Shown here: positions 63,869 to 64,000 of the stretch, in pieces | Layout: every line of letters begins with the position of its first letter | How positions within the stretch are numbered: position 1 is the first letter of the stretch | DNA from: Arsenicicoccus dermatophilus | GTDB taxonomy: Bacteria > Actinomycetota > Actinomycetes > Actinomycetales > Dermatophilaceae | Reading direction: 5' to 3' | DNA length: 64,000 nucleotides | Assembly (NCBI RefSeq): GCF_022568795.1 | Contig: NZ_JAKZHU010000001.1 | Coordinates: 930,001 to 994,000 of the forward strand | Made by a program: the position numbers and the translations under genes | The notes under the pieces: model-generated | The model's database searches: none | Told to the model about the DNA's origin: nothing | What the model saw: only the letters and a program-made list of their open reading frames with translations

Positions 63869-64000
63869 TGCAGGGGGCATCGCGTGGAGCCCTCGTCGAG
63901 AGCCGCCGGACGCTGCAGGGGGTCCTGGACTCCGGGACCGACTGGTCCCGGCTCTCCGACGACCTCTTCGCGGTGACCTCGGTGCTGGACGGGTCCGCCA
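63868..64000 (+). CDS. atpH: ATP synthase F1 subunit delta, 3'-truncated by the window edge
   Basis: Only the first ~44 codons are present: MQGASRGALVESRRTLQGVL, then TDWSRLSDDLFAVTSVLDGS. This matches the N-terminal helical domain of delta, which caps the alpha subunits. Identity rests partly on operon position after atpF. Confidence 0.85.

Overview
The window is chromosomal DNA of a high-GC actinobacterium. I estimate about 70-73% G+C by eye and did not count it. Third codon positions are almost all G/C, GTG starts are common, and several -10 boxes (TAGGCT, TAGGGT, TAGTCT) sit only 6-7 nt before a start codon. The gene order is typically actinobacterial: birA/GtrA/purK/purE/acyl-CoA dehydrogenase on the left, and lysA/hom/thrC/thrB/rho/rpmE/prfA/prmC/tsaC/glyA/wecA-like/atp on the right. 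A member of the Micrococcales (Intrasporangiaceae-like) is my best guess; this is inference.

Layout. 1-7.6 kb: biotin ligase end, class III adenylate cyclase, crotonase, GtrA protein, OatA-like acyltransferase, purK-purE. 7.7-15 kb: a secreted beta-propeller/FG-GAP protein, a JmjC/cupin oxygenase coupled to a small acidic protein, acyl-CoA dehydrogenase and two GT2 glycosyltransferases. 15-24.7 kb: a cell-wall glycan locus (LCP ligase, DUF2304, polyprenyl-phosphate GT2, UDP-galactopyranose mutase, GlfT2-like galactofuranosyltransferase, Wzm/Wzt exporter, large GT-C-like membrane protein). 24.8-33.3 kb: secreted wall-active proteins (PGRP amidase with LGFP-like repeats, SpoIID/LytB, subtilase) around a TIGR03089-like protein, a divergent methyltransferase-like protein and an AlkA-like glycosylase.

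33.4-43.4 kb is a precise 10.0-kb mobile element in the 3' end of tRNA-Arg(CCG), bounded by a 28-bp direct repeat. It has a tyrosine integrase, an excisionase-like HTH protein, a probable winged-helix protein next to three phased palindromic iterons, an HNH protein and a complete capsid module (TerL, portal, MuF-like, scaffold, HK97-fold capsid, two head connectors). It has no tail, lysis or recognisable replication-polymerase genes and no recognisable small terminase. This is the layout of a capsid-encoding phage satellite (cf-PICI-like), not a decayed prophage. It also carries a helically phased TGGTC/GACCA array between scaffold and capsid genes.

43.4-64 kb: tRNA-Arg, a response regulator, an ArgS-like protein lacking its catalytic core, lysA, then a lower-GC cassette (secreted small peptide + ABC ATPase + FtsX-like permease) that splits the conserved lysA-hom junction. 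After that come hom-thrC-thrB, rho with a long leader, rpmE, prfA-prmC-tsaC-glyA, a WecA-like transferase, and the start of the F1Fo ATP synthase operon behind a perfect CRP/GlxR-type palindrome.

Links between regions (inferred): the cyclase near the left end could supply the cAMP read by the CRP-type site before the atp genes; the wall-glycan locus, LCP ligase and OatA-like enzyme could act on one envelope polymer; three transcription units for secreted proteins share an upstream motif, CTWNAAGTAGT.
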